Below, in pieces: positions 23,647 through 32,217 of a stretch of 32,770 nt of DNA. This DNA is from Pseudobdellovibrionaceae bacterium (lineage in GTDB: Bacteria; Bdellovibrionota; UBA1018; UBA6935), in contig PBMP01000069.1 of the NCBI GenBank assembly GCA_002722705.1, positions 1-32,770 on the forward strand, written 5' to 3'. The notes below the pieces were generated by a model. It was not told the origin of the DNA. It worked only from the letters and a program-made list of their open reading frames with translations, and ran no database searches. The position numbers and the translations under genes were made by a program. Positions within the stretch are counted from its first letter, which is position 1. Each line of letters opens with the position of its first letter.

Positions 23647-24900
23647 TTATTTACTCATCAGAGCAGAAAGACTCGGTTCTGAGTCCGGCTGCTCCGCTTT
23701 CTTTTGCAAGCCCCGACGTTTCCATCGTGCAGCCTGCGCCCTTTGCATGAAGACCACGTTGGACCTGTCTTCCGCCTTCTCAAATCGAAGGCTTTCAGTC
23801 GCACCCGAAATACTAATGCCTGCTCTACGAATGTATCGCTGCATCGTATCACGATCCGCCCAACCACCCATTTCCATCACCGTCGTTTCAGCAACGCCGT
23901 TGATCAGAAGCTGGGTTGCCCAACAAGCCCGAAGTGTATGAAAGCAAACCGATGGGACTCCAATTTCTTCACAAAACTTGCGAATCACTTTTGCTGCATC
24001 GCAGTTTCTCCACGCACGAATGCGGGGAAGAATTTTGTCATCAAGCGGTCTGCTATAAACATCCAATTCAACAAAGAGTTCGTCTAACTCCTCATTGATC
24101 GGGACTTGCCGCCATTCGTGGTCTTTAAGCTCTCCAACTTCTTTAGAGTAAAAATCGTACTTCTCTTCAAAGTACAACCTTTTCTCTTCTCGGACAGCTT
24201 CGCCACAAGTGGCCTGATACGCCTCCCCACTTCTTGCTCCCGTATGCAGAACAAACTTCCAAACGGGATACCAAGGGTGGTTTCGCTTTTTGGCTTCGCT
24301 GAGGAAGTAAACGATCTGTTGAAAAGTGAGAATTTCACTTCTCTTGGATTGCTTACGACTGATCCCAAATCCGAATGCCGGACTTTGAGACATTCCTCGA
24401 ACAAGGCGTCTTCGGATGGCATAGTTGAAGCACTGGTTAATCGCAGTCTTAATATTGTACTGAGTCGATTCCGAGTATTCCAATGCTCTTATCTTCCGAA
24501 ACAGGTCTTCAATGTCTCCAGGGTTGATCTCAGACGCCGCAAGTCCATTCTTGACCCAATCTTTCGTATATTCGTTGACTGCAAGAATATAAAAATCACG
24601 AGTCTTTTTTGAAATGGGATTTCTTGTTCCTTCGCCCTTGTAAAGTGCTTCAATCCACTTTTCTCGAAGTCCTTCCCAAGAAATTCCCACTCCTTCACGA
24701 TGTCTGATTTCTGCGCGTGCTTCATCATAGAGCTTACGTTCTATGCGTTCTGTCACTCGCTTGATTTTCCCAACGTCTGTTGTATCAAGCATTCCACTTT
24801 TTTGCTTTTGTGACCGAATCTTCCGGTCTACACGAGAAATGGAGTGAACATTGATACGGTAAAGCGTCTTTCCATTTTCGTTCCAGGTTTTAATTGCCAT
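23647..24900 (-). CDS. tyrosine recombinase (integrase)
   Basis: The 417-residue protein has a SAM-like core-binding domain (about 75-175) and a catalytic domain. Active residues are Arg223 in T-G-A-R-S-G-E, Lys259, His321 and Arg324 in F-H-T-L-R-A, Trp347 at the usual His/Trp position in G-G-W-A-D-R, and nucleophile Tyr356 in Q-R-Y-I-R. The catalytic set is complete. An N-terminal Arg/Lys-rich region may bind arm sites. It overlaps the excisionase-like gene by 11 bases, so the two are coupled. It is the most likely mover of the surrounding element. Confidence 0.92.
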   Translation of the reverse strand: MAIKTWNENGKTLYRINVHSISRVDRKIRSQKQKSGMLDTTDVGKIKRVTERIERKLYDEARAEIRHREGVGISWEGLREKWIEALYKGEGTRNPISKKTRDFYILAVNEYTKDWVKNGLAASEINPGDIEDLFRKIRALEYSESTQYNIKTAINQCFNYAIRRRLVRGMSQSPAFGFGISRKQSKRSEILTFQQIVYFLSEAKKRNHPWYPVWKFVLHTGARSGEAYQATCGEAVREEKRLYFEEKYDFYSKEVGELKDHEWRQVPINEELDELFVELDVYSRPLDDKILPRIRAWRNCDAAKVIRKFCEEIGVPSVCFHTLRACWATQLLINGVAETTVMEMGGWADRDTMQRYIRRAGISISGATESLRFEKAEDRSNVVFMQRAQAARWKRRGLQKKAEQPDSEPSLSALMSK

Positions 24901-25177
24901 TCTTGCCTCCTACTGTGGGGCAACAATCGACAAATCTCTCTACGGCAGGTCTATAGAAGAGAAGTCTCCCAAGGACTTTCTTTCCCTGTAACTTCTTCCG
25001 ATAGACCAGGTTCCGAATTGCTCCGACCGAAGGTTTGCCGTCCTTTCTCCGAAATTTCTTCAAAAGCACAGCGACTTCTTCCGCCGTCAGCCATTCCTCC
25101 GTTTTTGATTCTACTGTAGTCAAAGTGTGCTTGTTATTTTTCACACCATAACGACTGGAGTAAGCGCCTCTTCTCAT
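24890..25177 (-). CDS. excisionase-like HTH protein
   Basis: The 95-residue protein has a MerR/AlpA-type (HTH_17) winged helix: E-W-L-T-A-E-E-V-A-V-L-L at about 28-39, then V-G-A-I-R-N-L-V-Y-R-K-K-L and the wing K-V-L-G-R-L-L-F-Y-R-P-A-V-E-R-F. This architecture fits Xis proteins that bend DNA and direct excision. It is directly upstream of and overlapping the integrase gene. The first 25 residues are basic and variable. The ATG at 25177 is preceded by a G-rich stretch. Confidence 0.75.
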   Translation of the reverse strand: MRRGAYSSRYGVKNNKHTLTTVESKTEEWLTAEEVAVLLKKFRRKDGKPSVGAIRNLVYRKKLQGKKVLGRLLFYRPAVERFVDCCPTVGGKNGN

Positions 25178-25373
25178 CGGGAAAATCCCCCGACAAAATC
25201 GCCAATCACTACTAATAATCTGTCAAAGAACAATTTTTTAGACTCGATAATCTGAGTCCAAATCCAATAATTACTCATATCAAATTCTCTCAGTTCTGGC
25301 ACTTGGAAAAGGGCCGTTCGGTAGGGTAGGTGGTTTGTTTTTACTTAATAGATACAGGTTGTTATGCGGGCAT

Positions 25374-25739
25374 TTATTCGATTAATGCATCGCGTTTTGC
25401 TTTGGGCGATCCTGACATCAAAAGGCCAATGAATTCGTCTTTCGTAACGGGGCCTTTGCTTTTGCAATAGTCACGAAACTGCATTTCCAACTTGTCAGCA
25501 TTCGACAAACTCGCGTCTTGCAGCACCTTCAAATGCGCTTCTTCAATGAGGGACAGCGACAGATCAAGTAGGTCATCGACCCTTACTTTGCGACCGAAGG
25601 GCTTTCGATTGATTTTCTGCAACATCGACTTAATCTTCTTTGCCGTCGTTTTCTTCACCCGAATGGGTGTTGTATTCACGACGACTTTGCTCTTTGTGGA
25701 CGTAGTTTTCCCTTTTCCTGCTTCTGAGGAATCTTGCAT
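25374..25739 (-). CDS. small basic hypothetical protein, possible DNA-binding accessory factor
   Basis: The 121 residues start Lys/Ser/Thr-rich (disordered, about 1-25). A basic segment follows, P-I-R-V-K-K-T-T-A-K-K-I-K-S-M-L, and then helices (V-D-D-L-L-D-L-S-L-S-L-I-E-E). A short strand followed by two helices near residues 26-67 could be a ribbon-helix-helix fold like plasmid partition or relaxosome accessory proteins, but this is inference. AAAGGAG precedes the ATG. It lies between the excisionase and transglycosylase genes; the 196-base gap on its downstream side holds no gene. Confidence 0.6.
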   Translation of the reverse strand: MQDSSEAGKGKTTSTKSKVVVNTTPIRVKKTTAKKIKSMLQKINRKPFGRKVRVDDLLDLSLSLIEEAHLKVLQDASLSNADKLEMQFRDYCKSKGPVTKDEFIGLLMSGSPKAKRDALIE

Positions 25740-25801
25740 AAAAGTTACTCCTTTTTTTGAGTTTTGGGCGTTTACCCTAGATGATTGACTGAATTTCTAA
25801 A

Positions 25802-26422
25802 CTAGATACGATTGGCACCTTCGTTTAGAAGGTCTTGAAATTTTTGAGTGAGCGTCGTTACCTTTTCGACATATCCTTTTGTAGCTTGAGGGTGATAGAC
25901 GCCATTTCGCTTTAGTATTCGATCTACTTTTCCTGGCCCCGCATTATAAGCGGATAAAATATGTTCGATCCGTCCCTTGTAACGATCTTTGAGATAAGCG
26001 AGGTAATAGATACCAAAACGAAGATTGACAAAAGGGTTTTGCAATTCGCGTTTCTTCCTAAACCTAATCTTTGACTCTCGTTTGGCGATGTAAGCCGCCG
26101 TCGTCGGCATAACCTGCATTAGCCCAACAGCCCCTTTGTGGGAAACTACTTTCGGGGAGAAAGCACTTTCTGTTTGGATCACGCTCAAAACCAAGGCCGT
26201 CGAAATATTGTGCCTCTCCGCTTCATCAACTAAGTGACTAGCAAGCTTCTTTACATATTTCTTTGGATAGTGTCTGATCTTCTTCTTCAGAATTCCTTCC
26301 ACAATTTTTTTTGAATGGTCCTCCTTAACAACTATCTTTTCACTTTCTCCTCTAGCACCTTTCGAGTGGGCACACCCCGAAACGGCGATTAAAAGTAAAA
26401 TCACACCAAAACTATTGCGCAT
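25802..26422 (-). CDS. SLT-family lytic transglycosylase lipoprotein
   Basis: The 206-residue protein has a lipobox A-V-S-G-C, so Cys17 would be the lipidated residue. The SLT domain (about 70-190) has catalytic Glu85 in Q-T-E-S-A-F-S-P. It continues with G-A-V-G-L-M-Q-V-M-P-T-T-A, N-P-F-V-N-L-R-F-G-I-Y-Y-L and L-S-A-Y-N-A-G-P-G. This is the full motif series of family 1 soluble-lytic-transglycosylase-like enzymes. They cut peptidoglycan; in mobile elements they open the wall for DNA transfer machinery (VirB1-like), which suits this context. Confidence 0.88.
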   Translation of the reverse strand: MRNSFGVILLLIAVSGCAHSKGARGESEKIVVKEDHSKKIVEGILKKKIRHYPKKYVKKLASHLVDEAERHNISTALVLSVIQTESAFSPKVVSHKGAVGLMQVMPTTAAYIAKRESKIRFRKKRELQNPFVNLRFGIYYLAYLKDRYKGRIEHILSAYNAGPGKVDRILKRNGVYHPQATKGYVEKVTTLTQKFQDLLNEGANRI

Positions 26423-26465
26423 TCGTTCTCCTTTTGTTCGTAATTAGGTTTGTTGTTAGAATCAA

Positions 26466-26798
26466 CTATTGTCGGCGGGGCTCTCTCAGTTCTTCGATGT
26501 GCTCCCAACTCAGGTCGATATTTTTTAACTCTTCCGAAAACAGCACTCCTTTCTCTTTCAGTTCATGGAAAAACCCCATTCGCGCCCACTGACGGTAGTA
26601 GTCGTTCAATGCCGTTTTTGATCCAAATTCATCGGGAACCGCTCGCCACGGAAGTTTGTTTGATTTAATAAACAGAATTCCCTCAAAGACTTTCTTCAGA
26701 CCTAAGCGTGGTCGTCCTCCCTTCGGAGACTTCCTGTAGCTTGGGAGACTCGGCTCAATGGCGGACCAAAGCCCGTCCGTCAAAACGAAGGTTTTCAT
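26466..26798 (-). mobile_element. IS5-type transposase OrfA (DUF4096), truncated remnant
   Basis: The 110 residues begin with the DUF4096 domain: L-T-D-G-L-W-S-A-I-E-P, G-G-R-P-R-L, I-L-F-I-K-S-N-K-L-P-W-R-A-V-P and Y-Y-R-Q-W-A-R-M-G-F-F. In intact IS5/IS427 elements this domain is followed by a DDE catalytic domain. Here the frame stops after I-D-L-S-W-E-H-I-E-E-L, at the point where the first catalytic Asp would come. Only 43 bases separate it from the next gene, so no second ORF exists. AAGGAG precedes the ATG. Inverted-repeat ends of the IS were not found. Confidence 0.8.
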
Positions 26799-27456
26799 AG
26801 ATACTCCTTTCGATTTAGTGAATAGACATGACGGCAACTTGGTAGCCGCATCGGAAAAAATCGGGTGCGGAAATGGAACTTTAACTAGGTGAGGAACTAC
26901 GAGCCAAAGTGATCACGAGACTCAATCGGATCAATTCAAATAAATAGCTTGATGAAACTTTAGATAGCGTTTCCAAATAAAAAGACATCCACGGCTTGAG
27001 CTTAGAGAATCACGCAGCCTTTCTTCGATTAGATTATTAGGCGTTTTTACGACTACACAAACGATCACAATGAGGTGACACAAGAAGTTTCAGGCAACAC
27101 GAATCGTGACCTGCATCTGCATCAATCTTGTCAGAAATTTTCGCTAGATTTGCGGAAACAGTGCAATCTAATGGATTGTATAGAGTTCAAATCATTAAAT
27201 TTTTAGTGAATCAATTCGTACATCAATTGAACAAAAAAGGAGGCAAAACCGGAACGCACTAAAAATTTTTTTGTGCTTCTTTTCTCTTCTAAGTTCTTCG
27301 TGTTTTTATTTTTTTATATAGAACGTTGATATGAAGCAGTGCGGCTGCCGGTCGATCGTAAGAGGAAGATGAGGATGGATATGGGTAGCTTGGGAGTCAG
27401 TAGGTCTGTTGCTGAAAAAGACGCAAAAGACCAAGCGAGTACAGTCAGTCCGCATT
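26799..27456. other. 658-base gene-free stretch, candidate origin or regulatory region
   Basis: No convincing gene is present. It contains a CCGCA/TGCGG hairpin (26846-26870) and an imperfect palindrome with GCAC (27256-27259), AAAAATTTTT and GTGC (27273-27276), next to a very AT-rich tract (about 27180-27330). Placed just beyond the replication-relaxation-like gene, it is the best spot in the window for a replication or transfer origin, but no nick-site consensus was recognised. A plus-strand frame at 27339-27542 overlaps the next gene and is not supported. Confidence 0.4.
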
Positions 27457-28329
27457 TTACCGATCGGCCTTCATTTGCAGAAAGTTCTTTAGTTTCGGTG
27501 CAGTACAGTCTTCGAGCTCTATTTTACTGTGTCCAGCACTAGACGGCGGTTGGACAGTATTATCCTTGATACGGCACTTTTCGATAGTGATGAACTCTCG
27601 CCTCCAGTTTATGAACTTCAACGTAGATTTTTGCTTCAATTCGTTGAGTGCAATATAGAAGAACTTTGGTTCTTCTTCATTTTTGAACATTTTCTCCTCC
27701 TCTCTACGAACCCGCTTCAATACGCTTATATCGCTAAAAATGTAGAGCACGATCGCAATCCGTCCCTCCGAATAGTACCTCGATAGAATCTCTCGGTAAC
27801 GGTTTGCGAATTTTCGAGCCGCTTCAAACTCGACGGCAGCTACAATCTTTTTGGCTCCGGCAATTTGAAGAAGAATAGCTCCATCACTATTCAATTCGAC
27901 AAAAGGCTCTACGACGGGAAAGGTGCTGTTTGATGTTCTCCAAGTCTGAAGTTCGTTTTCAGACAAATAGGATTCACATTCATGAAACATATTAAATTTT
28001 GAACGGATATCGACCAATTCAAGGTCGTGCGCTACTGAATCGCTTTTCAGCTCGATTCGATAGTCCTCCCCATTCGATAAGTATGAATCAAAGGATTTCT
28101 TCATAAGATGAAACGCTTTCTTTCTAGATGATTCATTGCTGATCGAACCTTTAACGTATTTTTGTCGCTCTAAACGCCAGAGCCTTTTGTATACTGCCGC
28201 TTCGCTTTTTTGCTTCCATACGTCTCGATGAATTTGATCAGTCCGAGCTATCTTTGAAGCATGAAGATAGCTAAAAAGATCGATATCGTCCTTTCTTACT
28301 GTGACTTGATCTCTATTCCTTCGCATCAC
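27457..28329 (-). CDS. replication-relaxation-like protein (Replic_Relax type)
   Basis: The 290-residue protein has an N-terminal winged helix (about 15-65: L-F-S-Y-L-H-A-S-K-I-A-R-T-D-Q-I and V-Y-K-R-L-W-R-L-E-R-Q-K-Y-V). Then comes A-H-D-L-E-L-V-D-I-R (about 100-109), and a restriction-endonuclease-like core with Asp149 (N-S-D-G-A-I), Glu167/Glu169 (V-E-F-E) and Lys173. This order fits the PF13814 replication-relaxation family, found on plasmids and integrative elements. They are thought to act in plasmid replication or strand relaxation. The GTG start overlaps the translocase stop (GTGA); an ATG is the next codon. The C-terminus (about 240-290) is unassigned. Confidence 0.65.
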   Translation of the reverse strand: MMRRNRDQVTVRKDDIDLFSYLHASKIARTDQIHRDVWKQKSEAAVYKRLWRLERQKYVKGSISNESSRKKAFHLMKKSFDSYLSNGEDYRIELKSDSVAHDLELVDIRSKFNMFHECESYLSENELQTWRTSNSTFPVVEPFVELNSDGAILLQIAGAKKIVAAVEFEAARKFANRYREILSRYYSEGRIAIVLYIFSDISVLKRVRREEEKMFKNEEEPKFFYIALNELKQKSTLKFINWRREFITIEKCRIKDNTVQPPSSAGHSKIELEDCTAPKLKNFLQMKADR

Positions 28330-29876
28330 TCATCTTCCTTTTTTACAACTTTGTAGATTTCACTTCGGTCAGCTTTTCCCTGTGCTAACTCAAGTTCACC
28401 AATCATGGGGTTGAACAGTTTCCGTTCTCCGGCTTTAAATTCTTTTGCAATTCGTTTGCACGCAGCTTTGATTTCTTCTTCTTTTACAAATGCTGCCTGA
28501 ACGGTGATTTTTTTACTTCCCACGCTCCAAATTCCTCTCCCTGGTATTTCAGGCAGATCGGAAGAGTCTTTATTTCCGAGTACCACCATGCTTCCTTGAA
28601 GCGAGTTCGCTCTGAATGCCATCCGTCCCGAAATATTTTCAGAAACGGAGGTAGGAATAACTTGTTTATCTAGTTTCTGTGTTGCAAGGAAAAGATGGAT
28701 TCCCGCAGCACGGGAGAGCTTTGCTATTGAATCAGCTAACTTTCTAGCCTTCATTGCAGAGGCATAATCATTATCAAACTTGCTCCGATTCATATACAAA
28801 ACACTCGCCTCGTCAACTGCAACTATTATCAGTTCTTTCCGGTCACGTTTCGGGACAATCTGTTTCAAGCCGGATTCTGCAAGATATTCAAAACGTTTCT
28901 TCATCTCTTTCTCAACTTGAGCCAAAAGAGTCACGGCTTCCGGCATGTCTTTTACAATCTTGACGTTGGGGGCGTGTTTGAAATCGATGGCTTCCAGTCC
29001 ACCTTTAAGGTCAATAATATACATTTGTAGGCTTTGACATGATTCAAGCAGCGACAGGAGGCATCCTTTGAAAAACACAGATTTTCCCGATCCAGTTGTC
29101 CCGGCGATCAACATATGAGGGAGTTCTTGTACCTTTTGAGTCACGACTCCTTCCATTGAGTAACCTACATAAAAACTGTCCGTTGGAAGAATTTTCTCCT
29201 CATTCAGATCTGAAAGCGTGACTTTCTCAGGGAATTTTCGTTTATTGAATGTGATAACGACGCGCCCCTGATTGATCCCGTGGCGCAACGACTCAATATT
29301 CATTTTGAACTGAGCAACAATACGTTCTGAAGCAGAGTTAAATTCGCTGAGACCAATTCCGTTCGCATCGAACTGATATTCGCTACGATAGCGATCCAGC
29401 TTCTTACGAGTGATCAGCTTGGGCGTGTCTCCCAGGTTATTTTTCAACCCGGCCTTGAAAAAAAGATTCTGATAGTATCTCCGAATGAATCGCATTCGGT
29501 ATCCGAAACCTGCGCTAATAAAGAACAGCAGCGTTCCGATGAGAAGAGTGTGATGAACACCGAAGCTGAATTGATAGAACCAATCCATGCGCTCGGCGGT
29601 GAAATATTCTGGACTTAAAGAGCGAATAAACTTGAGATGGAAACCATAATCTACAATCCAATGAGTGAGGTAATAGGACAGTGTGACAAATACCAATCCA
29701 AGGTGAGGATTCCTCACTGACCATTTCAGAAGTCCCCAGATTCCCATTCCTGAAAGCATCAGGAACTCAGTAAGAGACTCAAAAATAGCGAGTACCGTTT
29801 TATCGAATTCGTTCTGAGGTTGTTGAGCAGAACGCGAAGTGGTGTTGCTTCCCTTTTGGGAATTATGTTGGAACAT
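28326..29876 (-). CDS. membrane-anchored FtsK/SpoIIIE-like DNA translocase
   Basis: The 516-residue protein has two N-terminal membrane segments (about 57-77 and 105-125). The P-loop motor has Walker A G-T-T-G-S-G-K-S at 259-266, the M-Y-I-I-D-L-K-G-G strand at 285-293 and Walker B L-I-I-V-A-V-D-E-A-S at 349-358. A later F-L-A-T-Q-K segment is the sensor strand. There is no FtsK gamma domain for KOPS reading, so it is not the cell-division FtsK. It resembles TraB/Tn916-Orf21-type translocases that move element DNA. It is coupled to the replication-relaxation-like gene by a 4-base overlap. Upstream lies the polytopic membrane protein, after 91 bases. Confidence 0.87.
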   Translation of the reverse strand: MFQHNSQKGSNTTSRSAQQPQNEFDKTVLAIFESLTEFLMLSGMGIWGLLKWSVRNPHLGLVFVTLSYYLTHWIVDYGFHLKFIRSLSPEYFTAERMDWFYQFSFGVHHTLLIGTLLFFISAGFGYRMRFIRRYYQNLFFKAGLKNNLGDTPKLITRKKLDRYRSEYQFDANGIGLSEFNSASERIVAQFKMNIESLRHGINQGRVVITFNKRKFPEKVTLSDLNEEKILPTDSFYVGYSMEGVVTQKVQELPHMLIAGTTGSGKSVFFKGCLLSLLESCQSLQMYIIDLKGGLEAIDFKHAPNVKIVKDMPEAVTLLAQVEKEMKKRFEYLAESGLKQIVPKRDRKELIIVAVDEASVLYMNRSKFDNDYASAMKARKLADSIAKLSRAAGIHLFLATQKLDKQVIPTSVSENISGRMAFRANSLQGSMVVLGNKDSSDLPEIPGRGIWSVGSKKITVQAAFVKEEEIKAACKRIAKEFKAGERKLFNPMIGELELAQGKADRSEIYKVVKKEDE

Positions 29877-29967
29877 TAATAGATCCCTTGTTTTGAGATA
29901 GATATTGATGAGTGCTCTTAGTGTTCAGAGAACTCGTTTTGGATAGGTAGAACTAAGCTTGAAACTG

Positions 29968-31485
29968 CTATAGAGCGGACTTTATTCCTGCTTTCGCTGC
30001 TCCGGCAGCACCACCTCCTGTAGCAGCCGTTAGAGCGGCATTCTTGCCCGCTGTAACGATTTGTGGGGCGCTCTCTTCCTCGCCATCTCGAAGGAAGGAG
30101 CCAAACATTCCCCAAGCCAAGACAACCGTGGGAAGAGGCCCAAGTAACAACTGAAGCCAGGAGTAGATTGCATAAAAGTGATACAGCTTGGAGGAAATGA
30201 GTTGAGCCGAGTAAAGTGAAATACCGTCATTCAGACGACCAAAGGCAGCCAAGGTTTCCCCGGACAAAGCAATACTTGTCATCAAGTGATACAAAAGCGT
30301 CCAGATTGGCGTCCATAAGAGGACCGAAACGTACACGACGTACCATGAGATCAGAACCTTCCACCGCCCAGCAAAAAGTAGAAAGACGAGCCAGGGAAAT
30401 ACTGCAATCAAAAATAACTTTGTTAGCCCTTTGATATGAGGCGCACGTTTCAGAAACTCCGAGAACTTTCTGGCACGCTCCGCCGTAAGAAACGCCCCGA
30501 CCTGATCAGAGTTTCCAGTGATCGTAAGGAGACCATCAATTGAGAAAAATTTTAACGCTCCAAGAAAGAAGCTCGCAAGTCCACCAGGGGTTTCAGCCCC
30601 CTTCGAGATTCCAAGGTGCTTTGATTCAGTTTTTTCTAGGTAATAGCTCGCAAGCTTACTTGAAAGCATATGGTTCCAACTGGCTACCGAGAAACGCCCA
30701 TCTGAATTGTGGACATATGATTTAATCATGCCGAACTTCTTTGCAGAAGTTCGCATCAACTGGTCCCTAGCTTCCGTCTTCAAATCGAGGCAAGTGATAA
30801 CCTCACCATCTTCTTTCTGAATCGGAATGAGCTTCAACTCACGATCAATTGCATCATTGTTTTCGCTGAAGAAAGCGTCAAGTTTTGATTCACCTTTTGG
30901 TGACGAAATGATTGGAAGCACTTCGCTAAAACATTGTTCCGTATAGAGGTTAATCAATTGCCTCAGGTCCGCATCTTCAATGGTGGAAGAAGCTGAGTAT
31001 AAGTATGCCTTATAAAATGCCGCGGGTGCCTCAATCTCGGAATTCGATTTCTTAAAGAGTTTGTCCACAATCACGTCCATAAAGTGAGCAATTTCTTCGG
31101 CTGATCGAGTTAAGAGAGCAAATGCGAAACTCACCTTGTAAGTTGGCTCAACATTTGGAAGTTTCCCTTTAATGTATTGGTTCTCGCTCCAGGTAACACG
31201 CTGGGCGCTCTTTACGCCGATAGGAGAATCTACCTTAAGCAACATTACGCCTAGCAGGAATGAAGCAAGAATCTTTACGAATACGCCTAGGCCCACGCCA
31301 CGAACGTTAAATCCGGGCATCCGTGACGCGAAGTATCTCCATGCCCCAAGAAGAAAAACGATGCCCAAAATGAGTAGGAGCAATGCTGACAGGACTTCTT
31401 GGGAGGTAATTAGCTCAATCGAGGCTTCATGAAGATACAGTCCGATATAGGTGTAAAACGCTTCATAGGCGGTTTGGCTGAACAT
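29968..31485 (-). CDS. polytopic membrane protein, probable conjugation/transfer channel component
   Basis: The 505-residue protein has two membrane helices near the N-terminus (about 29-49 and 64-84). A soluble, probably extracytoplasmic region of about 250 residues follows, then about three to four helices (about 345-465; L-F-L-I-A-V-F-P-W-L-V-F-L-L and V-L-I-S-W-Y-V-V-Y-V-S-V). The tail is Ala/Gly-rich. The layout recalls TraG N-terminal or VirB6-like proteins of conjugation channels, but no motif proves it. TAAGGAG precedes the ATG. It heads the unit with the translocase and replication-relaxation-like gene. Confidence 0.6.
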   Translation of the reverse strand: MFSQTAYEAFYTYIGLYLHEASIELITSQEVLSALLLLILGIVFLLGAWRYFASRMPGFNVRGVGLGVFVKILASFLLGVMLLKVDSPIGVKSAQRVTWSENQYIKGKLPNVEPTYKVSFAFALLTRSAEEIAHFMDVIVDKLFKKSNSEIEAPAAFYKAYLYSASSTIEDADLRQLINLYTEQCFSEVLPIISSPKGESKLDAFFSENNDAIDRELKLIPIQKEDGEVITCLDLKTEARDQLMRTSAKKFGMIKSYVHNSDGRFSVASWNHMLSSKLASYYLEKTESKHLGISKGAETPGGLASFFLGALKFFSIDGLLTITGNSDQVGAFLTAERARKFSEFLKRAPHIKGLTKLFLIAVFPWLVFLLFAGRWKVLISWYVVYVSVLLWTPIWTLLYHLMTSIALSGETLAAFGRLNDGISLYSAQLISSKLYHFYAIYSWLQLLLGPLPTVVLAWGMFGSFLRDGEEESAPQIVTAGKNAALTAATGGGAAGAAKAGIKSAL

Positions 31486-31606
31486 CTGGGCTCCTTATTT
31501 TAGAACAATGGAAGAAATGAGATAAATGACGTTGAGTTGCCGGATACGAGTACACTAGATAAGGTGAGTTGGGTTATTGGCTAACTGAACGTAGCGAGAG
31601 CTAAAT

Positions 31607-32131
31607 TCAATTTTTGTCTCGTCTGCGTTTTTGAGTCACGCGATGTTTCGACCCGCATGCCTTTGAACACCATTTAGCATCTGGGCGACCAATGAAAAAC
31701 TTCTGGCAGGTCTTCAACCGGCAACTCTTTAATGAATCGAAAGCTCCGATGGCGAGCAAATTTGCCACACCATAGGCCACGGAAATCTCGGGGTGATCAA
31801 TTTCGTCTCCTTTGGCGATTCGACGCCACGAAGGGCGCCCGTCAATAGGAGGCTCAAGAACATGCATGAATCGAACATGGGTGAGTCTTGAGTTTAGACA
31901 CCTTACTACTTCATTAGTAATGCCTTTTTCCAAAAACAGTTCGAGCCAATCACATGTAAGTGCAGCCTCCAAGTCTCGAACATTTAGCCGCTTCCTGGAC
32001 CTTAAGTTTTCTATTTTGGCTCTGTTTGCGTTTTGAATCAGGTTTTTCACATCATCACCCCCCCAGCCAATGAGTTCTCCCTTGCTCCAAATCAAAAATC
32101 GCTCTTTTTTGCCATGTAACGGCTTTTTCAA
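31607..32131 (-). CDS. CGNR-like zinc-finger protein
   Basis: The 174-residue protein ends in a four-cysteine finger: C-R-L-K-T-C (Cys137, Cys142), F-F-I-G, then K-W-C-S-K-A-C-G (Cys155, Cys159) and a basic tail with R-R-R. This is the CGNR pattern (C-x4-C, W-C-x3-C-G), here with Ser-Lys after the C-G instead of Asn-Arg. An N-terminal helical region precedes it (about 25-130). CGNR proteins are predicted nucleic-acid binders and transcription regulators. A TTG start codon is used. It is divergent from the CoiA-like gene over 86 bases that contain GCGTTAC repeats, so it may control that gene. Confidence 0.72.
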   Translation of the reverse strand: MKKPLHGKKERFLIWSKGELIGWGGDDVKNLIQNANRAKIENLRSRKRLNVRDLEAALTCDWLELFLEKGITNEVVRCLNSRLTHVRFMHVLEPPIDGRPSWRRIAKGDEIDHPEISVAYGVANLLAIGAFDSLKSCRLKTCQKFFIGRPDAKWCSKACGSKHRVTQKRRRDKN

Positions 32132-32149
32132 AAAATCACCCCATTGAAG

Positions 32150-32181
32150 GCGTTACGCATTTTATGTGATTATAGCGTTAC
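32150..32181. promoter_or_regulatory. paired GCGTTAC repeats in the divergent intergenic region
   Basis: GCGTTAC occurs directly at 32150-32156 and 32175-32181, start-to-start 25 bases, between the divergent CGNR-like and CoiA-like genes. A related inverted GTAACGGC lies at 32116-32123 inside the CGNR-like coding start. These are candidate operators for the CGNR-like protein. Confidence 0.4.
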
Positions 32182-32217
32182 ATCGAAATGCATCTTTTTG
32201 CAATTAGGGGGTAGAAA

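Noticed and set aside
27339..27542. Plus-strand frame of 67 codons
   Set aside because: It overlaps the 3' end of the replication-relaxation-like gene, has no ribosome site and no protein-like pattern.
28326..29876. Cell-division FtsK
   Set aside because: It has two rather than four membrane helices, no gamma domain, and lies within an integrase-bearing element.
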